From: Bacteroidota bacterium
GTDB lineage: Bacteria; Bacteroidota; Bacteroidia; Chitinophagales; Chitinophagaceae
Direction: 5' to 3'
Length of the DNA stretch: 64,000 nucleotides
NCBI GenBank assembly: GCA_018266575.1
Contig: JAFEAE010000023.1
Span: 248,001-312,000 of the forward strand
In this document: positions 26,108-36,100 of the stretch, in pieces
Layout: every line of letters begins with the position of its first letter
Position numbering within the stretch: the first letter of the stretch is position 1
Made by a program: the position numbers and the translations under genes
The notes under the pieces: model-generated
Seen by the model: the letters and a program-made list of their open reading frames with translations, nothing else
What the model was told of the DNA's origin: nothing
Databases searched by the model: none

Positions 26108-27574
26108 TCACCACGGCATCGAAAATGTTTTTACAAACGTGAAACATTTCATTGCTTCAATCACACCTTCTTTAATTCCCAGGCCCGAATCTTTAATTCC
26201 ACCGAATGGCGAGCTTTCAATCCTGTATCCCGGTACTTCGTTGATATTAACCGTTCCCACTTTCAATTCTTTTACAAAGCGCAAAGCATATTGCATATTG
26301 TTTGTAACAATACCGCTTGACAATCCATACGCCGTTGAATTGCTCAATGCAATTGCATCGTCAATATCTTTAAATGTAAGAATCGGTGCCAGCGGGCCGA
26401 ATGATTCATGAACAACCATGTCTGCATTACGTGGCACGTCAACTATCACAGTTGGTTCAAGCAATGCACCATTTCTTTTTCCGCCTAACAAAACTTTTGC
26501 TCCTTGCTCAACAGCTTTCTTCACTACACTCTCCAGGTAAATTGCAGACGCTTCATCAATCACTGTTCCAACAACAGTTTTCGGATCGGATGGATTGCCG
26601 CATATATATGTCTTTGATTTTTCAACAAATTTTTCAATGAATGCATCTTTAATTTTTTCGTGCACCAAAATGCGTTTCACTGCAGTGCAACGTTGCCCGC
26701 TGTTACGATAAGATCCCTCAGCAGCGAGATATACAGCGGTATCGAGATCTGCATCTTCCATAATAATGATCGGATCATTTCCGCCTAATTCCAAAATCAC
26801 TTTTTTATACCCTGCTGTTGCTGCAATTCTTTTTCCTACTGCCACGCTTCCGGTGAAAGAAACAATATCCACTTTCGGGTCTTTTACCAATGGCTCAGCA
26901 ATTTCATTCGTTGGTCCTAACAATACACTAAGCATGTGATGCGGCAATCCTGCTTCATATAATAATTCAACAAGCTTTATAGCAGTGAGCGGAGTTTTTT
27001 CCGATGGCTTTAAGATTACAGGTGTACCTACAGCAATAGCCGGTGCGATTTTATGTGCCACCTGGTTAAGCGGATGATTGAATGGCGTAATACAAACCGC
27101 AAGTGACAACGGTTCGCGGAGCGTAAAAATTTTTCTTGCTTTTCCTGAAGGAGAAATATCGCAGGAAAAAATCTGCCCGTCGTCTTTTAAGCTTTCTATT
27201 GCAGCAAACATCAACACGTCATGCGCACGCCCGGTTTCATAAATCGCTTCGCGAATAGCAAGCCCGGATTCTGCACTGATGCAATTTGCAAATTCTTCCT
27301 TTCGCTCAACCAAAAGGTTTCTTGCTTTCTCCAATATTGCATAACGCTCGTATCGTGTTAATTTTTTAGTATTGCTCAACGCTGCATCAATCGCCTGTTG
27401 GGTGTGCGTTGCATTTGCCAACGCTACTGTTCCGACAACGCGTTTGTCGTATGGGCTCTTTACTTCAAATATGTTATTTGAATCAACTTTTTTTCCTGCA
27501 ACATAACAATGCATGTTCAACACTGCATCGCTTTTTGTTGTTGATTTTTTTTCTGCTGTACCTGTTGCGCTCAT
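26108..27574 (-). CDS. phnY: Phosphonoacetaldehyde dehydrogenase
   Basis: NAD(P)-dependent aldehyde dehydrogenase of 488 residues that oxidises phosphonoacetaldehyde to phosphonoacetate. Catalytic Glu262 lies in VILELGGNDP and the nucleophile Cys296 in NSGQRCTAV. The cofactor fold shows ITPFNHPLN and FTGSVAVGKRI. The family alone would not fix the substrate, but its position between phnW and phnA does. The gap to phnA upstream contains a 12-bp inverted repeat; the gap to phnW carries REP-like DNA. Confidence 0.88.
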   Translation of the reverse strand: MSATGTAEKKSTTKSDAVLNMHCYVAGKKVDSNNIFEVKSPYDKRVVGTVALANATHTQQAIDAALSNTKKLTRYERYAILEKARNLLVERKEEFANCISAESGLAIREAIYETGRAHDVLMFAAIESLKDDGQIFSCDISPSGKARKIFTLREPLSLAVCITPFNHPLNQVAHKIAPAIAVGTPVILKPSEKTPLTAIKLVELLYEAGLPHHMLSVLLGPTNEIAEPLVKDPKVDIVSFTGSVAVGKRIAATAGYKKVILELGGNDPIIIMEDADLDTAVYLAAEGSYRNSGQRCTAVKRILVHEKIKDAFIEKFVEKSKTYICGNPSDPKTVVGTVIDEASAIYLESVVKKAVEQGAKVLLGGKRNGALLEPTVIVDVPRNADMVVHESFGPLAPILTFKDIDDAIALSNSTAYGLSSGIVTNNMQYALRFVKELKVGTVNINEVPGYRIESSPFGGIKDSGLGIKEGVIEAMKCFTFVKTFSMPW

Positions 27575-27600
27575 AATAAAAAATTTTATTGTTGCACCAG

Positions 27601-27659
27601 GGCATCCGATGATTTTATCAAGCTTTGATTTTGTTGCTCACTTTAAGTCATCGGATGCC
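27601..27659. repeat. Long-loop inverted repeat between phnA and phnY
   Basis: GGCATCCGATGA (27601-27612) and its exact reverse complement (27648-27659) flank a 35-nt AT-rich loop. Transcribed on the minus strand between two operon genes, it would form a stable 12-bp stem. No U tract follows, so an mRNA-processing or stability role is more likely than termination. Confidence 0.7.
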
Positions 27660-27673
27660 TTGGCTGAAATATT

Positions 27674-28912
27674 TTAATTTGTTCCGTTAACCGTAAAATC
27701 AAAAATATCAAAGTTGCGCGGGTCCCTTGCTGCCTTCATTTTGTAAGCAGCATTCAACGGATGTGAAATGATCATTGGCACCATTTCTTCGTATCTTCCG
27801 CCATGCGAACGCAATGTTCCATCCAGCGCTGAGAGATCGTGGTATTGCGGCCTTCTTCCGACAACAACATCACGTGCAGATAATACAACCAGATCACCGA
27901 TCCGGTCTTCCGGTTGTTCAAGCACCCGCACTGCTGTTGCCCTGTCATACACTTCAGTAATTCCCGGTTGAAGAGCAAGCCATTTTTTTACTTCTTCTGC
28001 TTTTGAAATATCCGGCACATGCACTACCACATAAGACCCCAATGCACCATGATGTTTTACATAAGGATCGGTGATCGGGCAGATCACACGGAAGCCTGAG
28101 CCAAATTTTTCTTCCAGCATATCTTCTACGTATAATACATTCGGCGAACCATCTGCTTTAATTTTTGCATTCATTCCGTGATCTGCAGTGGCACCAACAA
28201 CAGCGCCTGCTTTCACCAATTCCCCGATCTCTTTATCCATCGCTTCGTAAAATGCAAGTGATTCTTCTGCATCCGGCGCATATGTGTGCTGCATATAATC
28301 TGTGAGGGAGAGATATAAAAAATCTCCAAACCCTTGTTTAATAAAGGCAACGCCTGCACGCAACACAAACAAACTTGCATCTGCACTATAGATAGCAGGG
28401 GTTTTGTAACCCACAATCTCTTCTACATTTTCAATTCCGTGTGTTTCTGTTTTTGCCTGGTTTGCTTTTTCAGCCGAGATCGCAATGCCTTTCATGTTGA
28501 AAGAAAGTATGTCGCGCAATTTTTCCTTCGCAGTTACTACTGCTACTTTTCTACCGGCGTTTGCTGCTGTGGCGAGTAATGTTTCGGCACGCAGATATTC
28601 CGATGAATTCATCATCACTTCTTTATCGATCGATGTATCATAAAAAAAGTTTCCGCAAATTCCATGTATTGCAGGAGATACCCCTGTAACAATGGAAGAA
28701 TTATTTACATTGGTAAAAGAAGGCAATGCGCCACGCACCATTCCCCTGTAACCCTTTACAGACATGCTTTTCAGATTAGGCATGCGATCATGCGCCATTG
28801 TTGTGTCGATGTATTCATCAGCAGAACCATCAATACAAATTACAACGATCGGTTTTGCAGGAGGTGAGTAACTGATTCCGTTTGCAGAAAAAGATTTCGT
28901 GGAAATAGACAT
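27674..28912 (-). CDS. phnA: Phosphonoacetate hydrolase
   Basis: Zinc-dependent alkaline-phosphatase-superfamily enzyme that splits the C-P bond of phosphonoacetate to acetate and phosphate, 412 residues. Visible are the metal site VVICIDGSADEYID, the nucleophile region FTNVNNSSIVTG with Thr, the second metal motif ATADHGMNAK and a late KHHGALGSYV. No signal peptide is present, consistent with a cytoplasmic enzyme. It lies between the transporter and phnY, and completes the AEP to acetate plus phosphate route. Confidence 0.92.
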   Translation of the reverse strand: MSISTKSFSANGISYSPPAKPIVVICIDGSADEYIDTTMAHDRMPNLKSMSVKGYRGMVRGALPSFTNVNNSSIVTGVSPAIHGICGNFFYDTSIDKEVMMNSSEYLRAETLLATAANAGRKVAVVTAKEKLRDILSFNMKGIAISAEKANQAKTETHGIENVEEIVGYKTPAIYSADASLFVLRAGVAFIKQGFGDFLYLSLTDYMQHTYAPDAEESLAFYEAMDKEIGELVKAGAVVGATADHGMNAKIKADGSPNVLYVEDMLEEKFGSGFRVICPITDPYVKHHGALGSYVVVHVPDISKAEEVKKWLALQPGITEVYDRATAVRVLEQPEDRIGDLVVLSARDVVVGRRPQYHDLSALDGTLRSHGGRYEEMVPMIISHPLNAAYKMKAARDPRNFDIFDFTVNGTN

Positions 28913-29022
28913 GTTGAATTACTGGTTTATACGATTAAAAATTTTCTCATTTGTTTTCAAATGACACAGGATAATAAATATTTTTCAGTAAAGATGAGGT
29001 TTGATATTCTGGTTGAAGATTA

Positions 29023-30306
29023 TCAACTGTTCTCCGGGAACATTTTTCTGTACTTGCGCGAAAAATAGACCAGGGAAACCACAGCACCGATAATACCTAA
29101 TATAGATAGCGCAACAACACCTTGTGAATAAAATTCAACCCAACGCAATTTTATTTTCAATACTTCCTTCGAGATCAATACACCGACACTTCCGAAATAG
29201 CCGAAAGAATCTGCAACATAGATTAAAAAACCAACATTACCGGCGTATTTGAATGTAGCGATCAGCCTGTCGAAGAAAACACAGTTGAATGGAATATACG
29301 TCATATACAAACCTAAGCCTACCAATGTCATCCACCACATCGGGGTTAACTGATGGTTGGAAAATAAAACTGTGCTGACTGCTGTAATGATAAAACCAAG
29401 AATAATAAAATAGTGTGTATATACAAATGCCCTGAAATTATTTTTAATGATGATCATACTACCGATCAGTGCAAGGATAATAATTGTTGTAGGGGTTTCT
29501 GTTTTTGTAAATAACGAAGGCTGGTTGCTATATCCCATTTCTTTCCACATATCGGCGATGAAATTATCTCGGATGTCGCGGAATAAAGTGGAAAAAACGT
29601 ATATAGCAATTGCTGCGATCAGTCCCGGCAGGAACATGCGTACAAATTCTTTGCGCTTTTCTTTTGACATCGGGACGCGGGTACTGCGCAATGCAACATC
29701 TTCATCAGAGGGAGGGGGTATCCTTTCCAGCAGATATATGAATAACAGTAACGGCAGGAAGAATGCAAGCCCAGCGGCAAACGGCACCCAAAACTCACTA
29801 ATGTTGAAGGTTATGCGAATATATTCTGCAACTGTTTTTACAAAACCTGAAGCGAAAATAAAACTTACCGATAATGCCGCGCCTATGAAATCTGTGGCAC
29901 GCCTGCCTTCTACATAGGAAAAGACAACACCCCAGATCATGCCCAACGGAAACCCGTTGATGAACATTAAAATAATATTATAAGGCGCAGGAATAATCGC
30001 GAACAATAATAATGCAAGCCATGAAACAGAAGTGAGCATAAGAATAAGCTTACCTCTTCCCAGCCGCTTCATTTCTGCAATAAAACGGATGCCGTAAATT
30101 TTGCTGCATGTGTAACCGAGTACCTGGCTGATCACGAGCCACACTTTATAGTTGATGCCCGCATAGCTCATCCCGTCGAATGTACAAACCGTAAAACCTT
30201 TTCTGAAACCATACACAGTAGTATAAGTGAGAAAAGTTATCATGGCTGCATACAATGCAACAAGTGTCTGATTTCTTTTTTGTGTTGATGAAAGAGAAGT
30301 GCTCAC
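29023..30306 (-). CDS. DUF5690 major-facilitator-like transporter
   Basis: Inner-membrane protein of 427 residues with about twelve transmembrane helices, of the DUF5690/MFS type. It opens with LVALYAAMITFLTYTTVYGFRKGF and has an MFS-like fold. A large central loop (residues about 195-225: PPPSDEDVALRS) separates the halves. Position between the phosphatase-like gene and phnA suggests that it imports the phosphonate, for example AEP released in the periplasm. That function is inferred only from the neighbours. Confidence 0.75.
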   Translation of the reverse strand: MSTSLSSTQKRNQTLVALYAAMITFLTYTTVYGFRKGFTVCTFDGMSYAGINYKVWLVISQVLGYTCSKIYGIRFIAEMKRLGRGKLILMLTSVSWLALLLFAIIPAPYNIILMFINGFPLGMIWGVVFSYVEGRRATDFIGAALSVSFIFASGFVKTVAEYIRITFNISEFWVPFAAGLAFFLPLLLFIYLLERIPPPSDEDVALRSTRVPMSKEKRKEFVRMFLPGLIAAIAIYVFSTLFRDIRDNFIADMWKEMGYSNQPSLFTKTETPTTIIILALIGSMIIIKNNFRAFVYTHYFIILGFIITAVSTVLFSNHQLTPMWWMTLVGLGLYMTYIPFNCVFFDRLIATFKYAGNVGFLIYVADSFGYFGSVGVLISKEVLKIKLRWVEFYSQGVVALSILGIIGAVVSLVYFSRKYRKMFPENS

Positions 30307-30335
30307 GAAAACAATTAATAGGTTTTATAAAAAAA

Positions 30336-31409
30336 TCACTGTACGATCGTGGTTATCGGTTCTGCCGTTCCGTGATCAGGAACAAATTTAAAACCGAGCA
30401 AAGCTGCAAACGTTGCAGCAAGTTGCTTCTGGTAAAGTGTTTTATCAGGTTTTACTTCGCCGAGAGGTTTTGTATCCGGGCCAATAGCAGCAATCCAGAT
30501 ATGGCCTGCATCTTCCACTTTCTGCCCGTGGTCCCTCCACTGGTCTTTTATTTTATCACCACGGCCATGGTCACACGTAACTATCAGTGTTGTTTTATTT
30601 TTATATGCAGGCATCGATTGCACCAGGTTCCAGATGTTTGCGATCATTCCATCTTCTGCGTGTGCAGCGCCAAGATAATAATCATATTTTCCCTGGTGTG
30701 CATATTCATCCGTTTCGTCGAAAGATATATACAACACTTTTGGTTTGTGTTCTTTCAAATATTCTCTTGCTGCAATATAAGTAACAACGTCGAGACGTTC
30801 GCCATTTGGTTTCATGGAAAGCTTCTGAATATCATCTAACAATTTTGCGGTAGATGAGCCATAATTAATAGAATCCTGATCGGAGTTTACATACAAACCG
30901 TTTCTCCATTTATTTAAAAAATAGGGCGGCACATCCCAGGTACTGAATGCTGCTACTTTTCCCTGGTAACCTTTTTGTTTGTTGATGAATTCCAGAACGT
31001 TGGTGTTTTTGTTTTTTATTTTATCATTTGAATTCACTGCAGTATCCGGGTAGCCGGTGAAGATTTCATTATAGCCCGGGTAAGAAAATTTGTAGGGGTT
31101 TGCAACATCTACATTGCTGCCGATATTCCTGTTGCCATATAGCTGCCCTTGCGCACTTACCACATTCCATAAAAAAGGGAATAATTTTTTCCTCCTTTCC
31201 ATAACATCATCGTTCCACAATAATTTTTCAATCTCTTCCTTTTCGTGTGTGTATTTGGGGTTGTTGAGAATTTCTTTGTCAACCCCGCCAAATACTTCCT
31301 GCCAGCGCATTCCATCAAGTGTAACGATAATTATATTTTCTGTTTTCTGTGTCTGCGCAAATGCAAAAACACTTTGCAGGATAAATATTGATAAAAAATA
31401 TTTTTTCAT
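30336..31409 (-). CDS. Secreted alkaline-phosphatase-superfamily phosphohydrolase (phosphonate locus)
   Basis: Exported metalloenzyme of 357 residues (signal peptide ending FAFAQ). It has the first metal site IIIVTLDGMRWQEVFGG, the SFDETDEYAHQGKYD stretch and the third site TCDHGRGDK plus RDHGQ, typical of phosphodiesterases and phosphatases of this superfamily. It lies at the head of the operon after the SusCD terminator. A clear paralog, with the same WQEVF and GQLYGNR segments, lies by the pst operon at 60723-61826. Here it may release aminoethylphosphonate from an ester-linked lipid or glycan in the periplasm (inference). Confidence 0.8.
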   Translation of the reverse strand: MKKYFLSIFILQSVFAFAQTQKTENIIIVTLDGMRWQEVFGGVDKEILNNPKYTHEKEEIEKLLWNDDVMERRKKLFPFLWNVVSAQGQLYGNRNIGSNVDVANPYKFSYPGYNEIFTGYPDTAVNSNDKIKNKNTNVLEFINKQKGYQGKVAAFSTWDVPPYFLNKWRNGLYVNSDQDSINYGSSTAKLLDDIQKLSMKPNGERLDVVTYIAAREYLKEHKPKVLYISFDETDEYAHQGKYDYYLGAAHAEDGMIANIWNLVQSMPAYKNKTTLIVTCDHGRGDKIKDQWRDHGQKVEDAGHIWIAAIGPDTKPLGEVKPDKTLYQKQLAATFAALLGFKFVPDHGTAEPITTIVQ

Positions 31410-31438
31410 ATTTATATATGTTGATTGTAAAACAAATA

Positions 31439-31466
31439 AAAGCGAAACTTAAAAAAGTTTCGCTTT
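31439..31466 (-). terminator. Terminator/attenuator between susD and the phosphatase gene
   Basis: A 12-bp stem AAAGCGAAACTT/AAGTTTCGCTTT with a 4-nt loop. On the minus strand it is followed by TTTATTTGTTTT. It lies 52 nt after the SusD stop. It separates high susCD expression from the catabolic genes, either fully or in part. Confidence 0.85.
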
Positions 31467-31518
31467 GTATTCGACATAACAAAAACTGCTTGTGCTTCTA
31501 TGACAATAGCAAGATCAT

Positions 31519-33138
31519 TTATTTCAACAGCCACATTTTCTGGTTGAGGTCGTCTGCTGAAAATTGCTGGTTAGATAATGCCGCCGTATAATTTGCTTTA
31601 TTTTGCACCTGTTCTGAAACAGGATATGCCCAACGGAGAGGTATTATGCCATTATTTCCAACACCGCTTCCATCGAGGAAAGTGGGAACTCCGGTTCTGC
31701 GCCAGTTGTAATATCCTTCATACCCTGAATTTTCAAAACATGCGATATATTTCTGAAGAACTATTTGATTGATAGCTGTTGCAGTAGTGCCTGAAAGCTG
31801 AACAGAAGGCTGAGCATAATAATTGGTGAAATTGAATGTGAAAGGATATGCCTGGGCCTGATCTACAGAGTTTGCACCGGAAGGCAAAAAGTAGGCATTA
31901 AAACTAGTTTTCGTAACGTCTATTCCATAAAATGCCATTGATTCAGTAATGCCGGTTTTATACCATGTTTCTGCATCACCGGAAGCCCATCCGCGTTCAA
32001 TACCCTCGGCAATATTGAAGCACATTTCTTTATATCCTACAAGTACATCAGGTTCGCCTGTAAAGTTTGCATAATACCTGTTACGGTTAATAAAAGAATA
32101 CAAACCTGCACTGGCATTTCCATACATAGATTGAACAGGTTCACCTGTGCTTGCTCCTGTGAAAAATTTAAACTGGCAAGGATTCGGGTCTGTTCCCCAT
32201 AACGCAGACGCTGGTTCGCAAGTAACAAACACACGTGGATCAGTTAATGTAGTCAACGCATCAACGTAAGTTTTAGACATATTGTAACGTTGAGCAATAG
32301 AGCCATAGTTACTTGGGTTGAATGGATATGTGCTATAGGTATTAGCACCGCCCGGATTGTATTTAAATTCAAAATCATCATCCTGACTTGTAAAAATCGG
32401 ATAGGTTGATGAATTACCGAGAATTGCAGCAAATTGTGCTGGTACATTTAATGTTGCATCAGACACTTTGGCACTTAAAGCAACCAATACCCTAAGTTTG
32501 AATGAATTCACAGCCTTTTGCCATAATGTAAGGTTACCTCCATAAATAATATCCTGTGCCGGAGAGATTGAGTTATCATTATTGGAAATAAGGGTTGCAA
32601 AGTGAGAGTTTGCTGTATCCAATTGGTTTAACACGTACAAAAACACCTGCTCTTGCGGTGTATATGCAGGTGAGGAATTAGTAGAACCTTCCAATGCTTC
32701 TGCTTGAGGAACATCACCAAACAAAGAAGTGAGGTTATAATAAAAGTAGGCCTGAATAAAGCGGTCAATGGCTTCAAAAGCATTAACATCAGAAGCCCCT
32801 TTTGCTGCTGCTTCTTTTTTCATTTGTGCCGCATCCTTCATTGCAAGATATGGATCAAACGAACCATTCGTCCATGAATAAATATTATTTCCGTAATAGT
32901 CGTAATTCTGACAATGGTATTGGTTCCATGCATGTACACTGCTCCAAGAATTAATACCACCTAAGCTTCCATAACTACCTGTTCCGGCTATGTCCGTTAA
33001 TAAACTGCCCAGGATCAGATTGGGTGGAACACTTGTTGGATTGTTGGGATCTGCCTGCTTATCCTTAATATCCTTATTACAAGAAGCCAGCAGCAGCCCC
33101 CCGATTAAAATGATGAATATATTTTTTATCTGTTTCAT
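31519..33138 (-). CDS. SusD/RagB-like outer-membrane lipoprotein
   Basis: Surface substrate-binding lipoprotein of 539 residues, of the SusD-like-2 group. The lipobox is LLLASC (Cys20), followed by an acidic export-type stretch NKDIKDKQADPN. The alpha-helical TPR-rich fold is recognisable from AIDRFIQAYFYYNLTSLFGD and the DIIYGGNLTLWQKAVNSFKLR segment. It caps the SusC channel encoded 19 nt upstream. Its place next to the phosphonate genes suggests binding of a phosphonate-bearing glycan, lipid or peptide; this is inference. Confidence 0.92.
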   Translation of the reverse strand: MKQIKNIFIILIGGLLLASCNKDIKDKQADPNNPTSVPPNLILGSLLTDIAGTGSYGSLGGINSWSSVHAWNQYHCQNYDYYGNNIYSWTNGSFDPYLAMKDAAQMKKEAAAKGASDVNAFEAIDRFIQAYFYYNLTSLFGDVPQAEALEGSTNSSPAYTPQEQVFLYVLNQLDTANSHFATLISNNDNSISPAQDIIYGGNLTLWQKAVNSFKLRVLVALSAKVSDATLNVPAQFAAILGNSSTYPIFTSQDDDFEFKYNPGGANTYSTYPFNPSNYGSIAQRYNMSKTYVDALTTLTDPRVFVTCEPASALWGTDPNPCQFKFFTGASTGEPVQSMYGNASAGLYSFINRNRYYANFTGEPDVLVGYKEMCFNIAEGIERGWASGDAETWYKTGITESMAFYGIDVTKTSFNAYFLPSGANSVDQAQAYPFTFNFTNYYAQPSVQLSGTTATAINQIVLQKYIACFENSGYEGYYNWRRTGVPTFLDGSGVGNNGIIPLRWAYPVSEQVQNKANYTAALSNQQFSADDLNQKMWLLK

Positions 33139-33157
33139 GATTTGATTTCTTTATGGA

Positions 33158-36100
33158 TTAGAAAGAAAAGTTTATGTTAAAGCCATAATTGCGCACCGTT
33201 GGTGTTTGCAGGCCTGAACCTGAATCCTGTGTGTATTGATCTACATCCACATCTTTGTAACGGCTTGGGAAGAAGTATAACAGGTTCCTTCCAACCACAG
33301 AAACAGTAGCTTTCTGAACGAATGATTTTTTGCCAAATATGGTTTGAGGGAGTGTATATGTTAACGTTACTTCCCTCAACTTAACGTATGTTTTTTTGAT
33401 GATATCCAGATCAGGAATTGAAGCCATACGCGTTACAAAAGGCTGAACCTGGCTTTTAGTGGTATTTTGTGTAGCGGTCAACTCCTTGTAATTTGTAATC
33501 ACACCGGTAAGAGGATCTAACTGGATACCGTTAGGCCCGCTCAGGTTTACACCGTCTCCGGTATATGCTGCAACGTTTGCTTCGTCTGATGGCCTTGCTA
33601 CAGCAAAAGCACCTGTTGCTGCCTCAATGTGGCGGCCACCTTGTAATGTTTTCTTTCTAACATAATCTTCCATTACACCACCAACCAAACCATCAAACTG
33701 GAAGCGTATAGAGAATTCTTTATAGCTGAACGTGTTCACCAAACCCCATTGCCAATCTGGATCAGCATGACCATAAATCTTCTGTGCTGATGAACCTAAA
33801 TCAGAGATACGTGTATAAACACCAGAAGTTTCATCGATAACCATTTTGCCATCCGGTGTTCTTACAAAAGCATTACCATAAACCAAGTCAACACGTTTAC
33901 CATTATACTCATAATTATTAGGGTTTGAGTTATTCACCCATTTCCTGATATAAGTAGCAAAGTTTCCAACAACAGTCCAACTCAACCCTTTCGGATTTGT
34001 TATCGGATGTGCCGTTGCAACCACTTCCCAGCCATCATTCGTGTATACATTACCGTTAGTCAGGTAAGAGGAGTATCCTGAGGATGATGAGGTACCCTGG
34101 TTAACGATACCGGTGTTCTTATAATGATAACGTGTGATATCAAAACCAAGTTTGTTATTGAAGAAACGGATATCTGCACCAAATTCAAGCGCTTTTCTTT
34201 CTGCAGTAAATATAGTAGGGCTTACTGTTTGATTAGAATATTGCGCACTGTTTTGATTTGAATATGTAGGGCTTAATGTGTAAGTCTGTGAGAACTGGTA
34301 TGCCGGGCCACCATAAGGAGAATACCAAGTATAACCATAATTCGTAGCAGGTGTTGATCCCACATTTGGTGCAAAAAGAGGGCTTGTACCACCACTTTTA
34401 CTTTCTGCATAAGAACCCCTCAATTTAAAGAATGAAATTACTTTGGGCAACTGAACATAATCTGATACTACTGTTGCCAAGTTGAACGAAGGATAAAAAT
34501 AACTGTTTGCATTGGTAGGTAATGCAGAAGATTTATCTACACGGCCAGTGACACTTCCTGTGATGAAGGACTTGTAGCCGAGGTCAACTGAATAGTAGGC
34601 ACTCAATACTAACATATTTGAATGGAAGCTACTACCCGTTATTGGGTTTAGTGAATTTGAGAAAGAATAGATGCCCGGAACGTTCAGATAGTTTGTCGAT
34701 TCAAACACAGAACTAAAAGTCTGGCTTCTTGCAGTTGCACCGCCTACAGCCGCGACATCCAAAAATCCTAAAAGTTCGTTTTTGTGATATCTTACCTGAA
34801 GGTCTTCATTTGATTCAAACAAGCTCCTGCGGTCTTCGCGATAATCCCCCTGGCGAAGCTCACGTCCGTAAACGTCCGCTGAGTAAGGCAGTTTTTCCGA
34901 GTTGAACATATCATAAGCTGTCATACTTGGCCTGAACTGAAAATCGATGTTATCATTCAGCTTATAGTTAAAGGATAAATAGCCATACTCGTTATTCTGA
35001 TAATGGCCTCTCAACCATTCATACGACATGAAATAAGGATTATTATAACGATAGTATTCAGCATATTTCTGTTGTATGCCAGCATAACCAGGTTGCCAGT
35101 AATCCCGCATATCCTTCATTGCCCAGTCTGCACCTCCCCAGATGATAATATTATAAATAATACTGTTTGGGCCATAGTCTACATCAGGCACATTGGGAGT
35201 AGATTGCCTGCTATAATTAAAATAAGAAGTTATATTAAACTTGTTTGTAAAACGATATGTAAGGCTTGCTGTAAAATTACCATTGTTCAATTGTGTGTTT
35301 GGCACAATTCCTCTCTGGTAAGTATTCCCAATGGAGAGCCTCAAATCTGTTTTTTCAGTAGAAGATGCTAAAGAAATGCTATTAGAAGAAAGCAAACCGG
35401 TTTGAATGAATTTTCTCAGGTTGTCTTTTCCACGATTTACCCACGGAGTCGGAGCAACGTGTCCAGTATACGTTGTTCCATCGGCAAATGTAGTCACATA
35501 ATTCTGAGTTGGGTCATAAGCACCATCATATTGAGGCAAAAGCTGCCCTCTGAATTGTGGTCCCCAAACATCATAGTCGTAGTCATTAACACCAACACCT
35601 ACTGCACCAGCTCCAAAATAAGATTCGGGGCTTGATCCACCACCGCCAAATGCATATTTTCCGTTGTCGCCAGGGCCATATTCATCATTATATTTCGGCA
35701 ATGCAATAAAACCTTTGCTAAATTGCGTACTACTGTTTAAAGTCACAACGAAACCTCTTTTATCCTTTGTACCCTTTTTGGTATTAATAATAATAGCTCC
35801 ATTTTTTCCCTGGAAACCATACAATGCCGCTGCGTTAGGCCCTTTTAATATTGTAAATGTCTCAATGTCGTCAGGGTTGATATTATAGGTGTCTGAAGTA
35901 ATAGGCACTCCATCCACAACGAACATAGGCCGGTCATTAGGGTCATTTTCCCCACGGATAATTACATCAGGTGAGTGCCCTATTTCCTGGTTAATATTAA
36001 TAGCAAGCCCCGCCGAGTTACCCTTTAAAGAATTTATAGGATCAGCTTCCCTTGCCTGGGTTAATGCAGAAGCATCGATAGTTTGAATAGCATAACCTAA

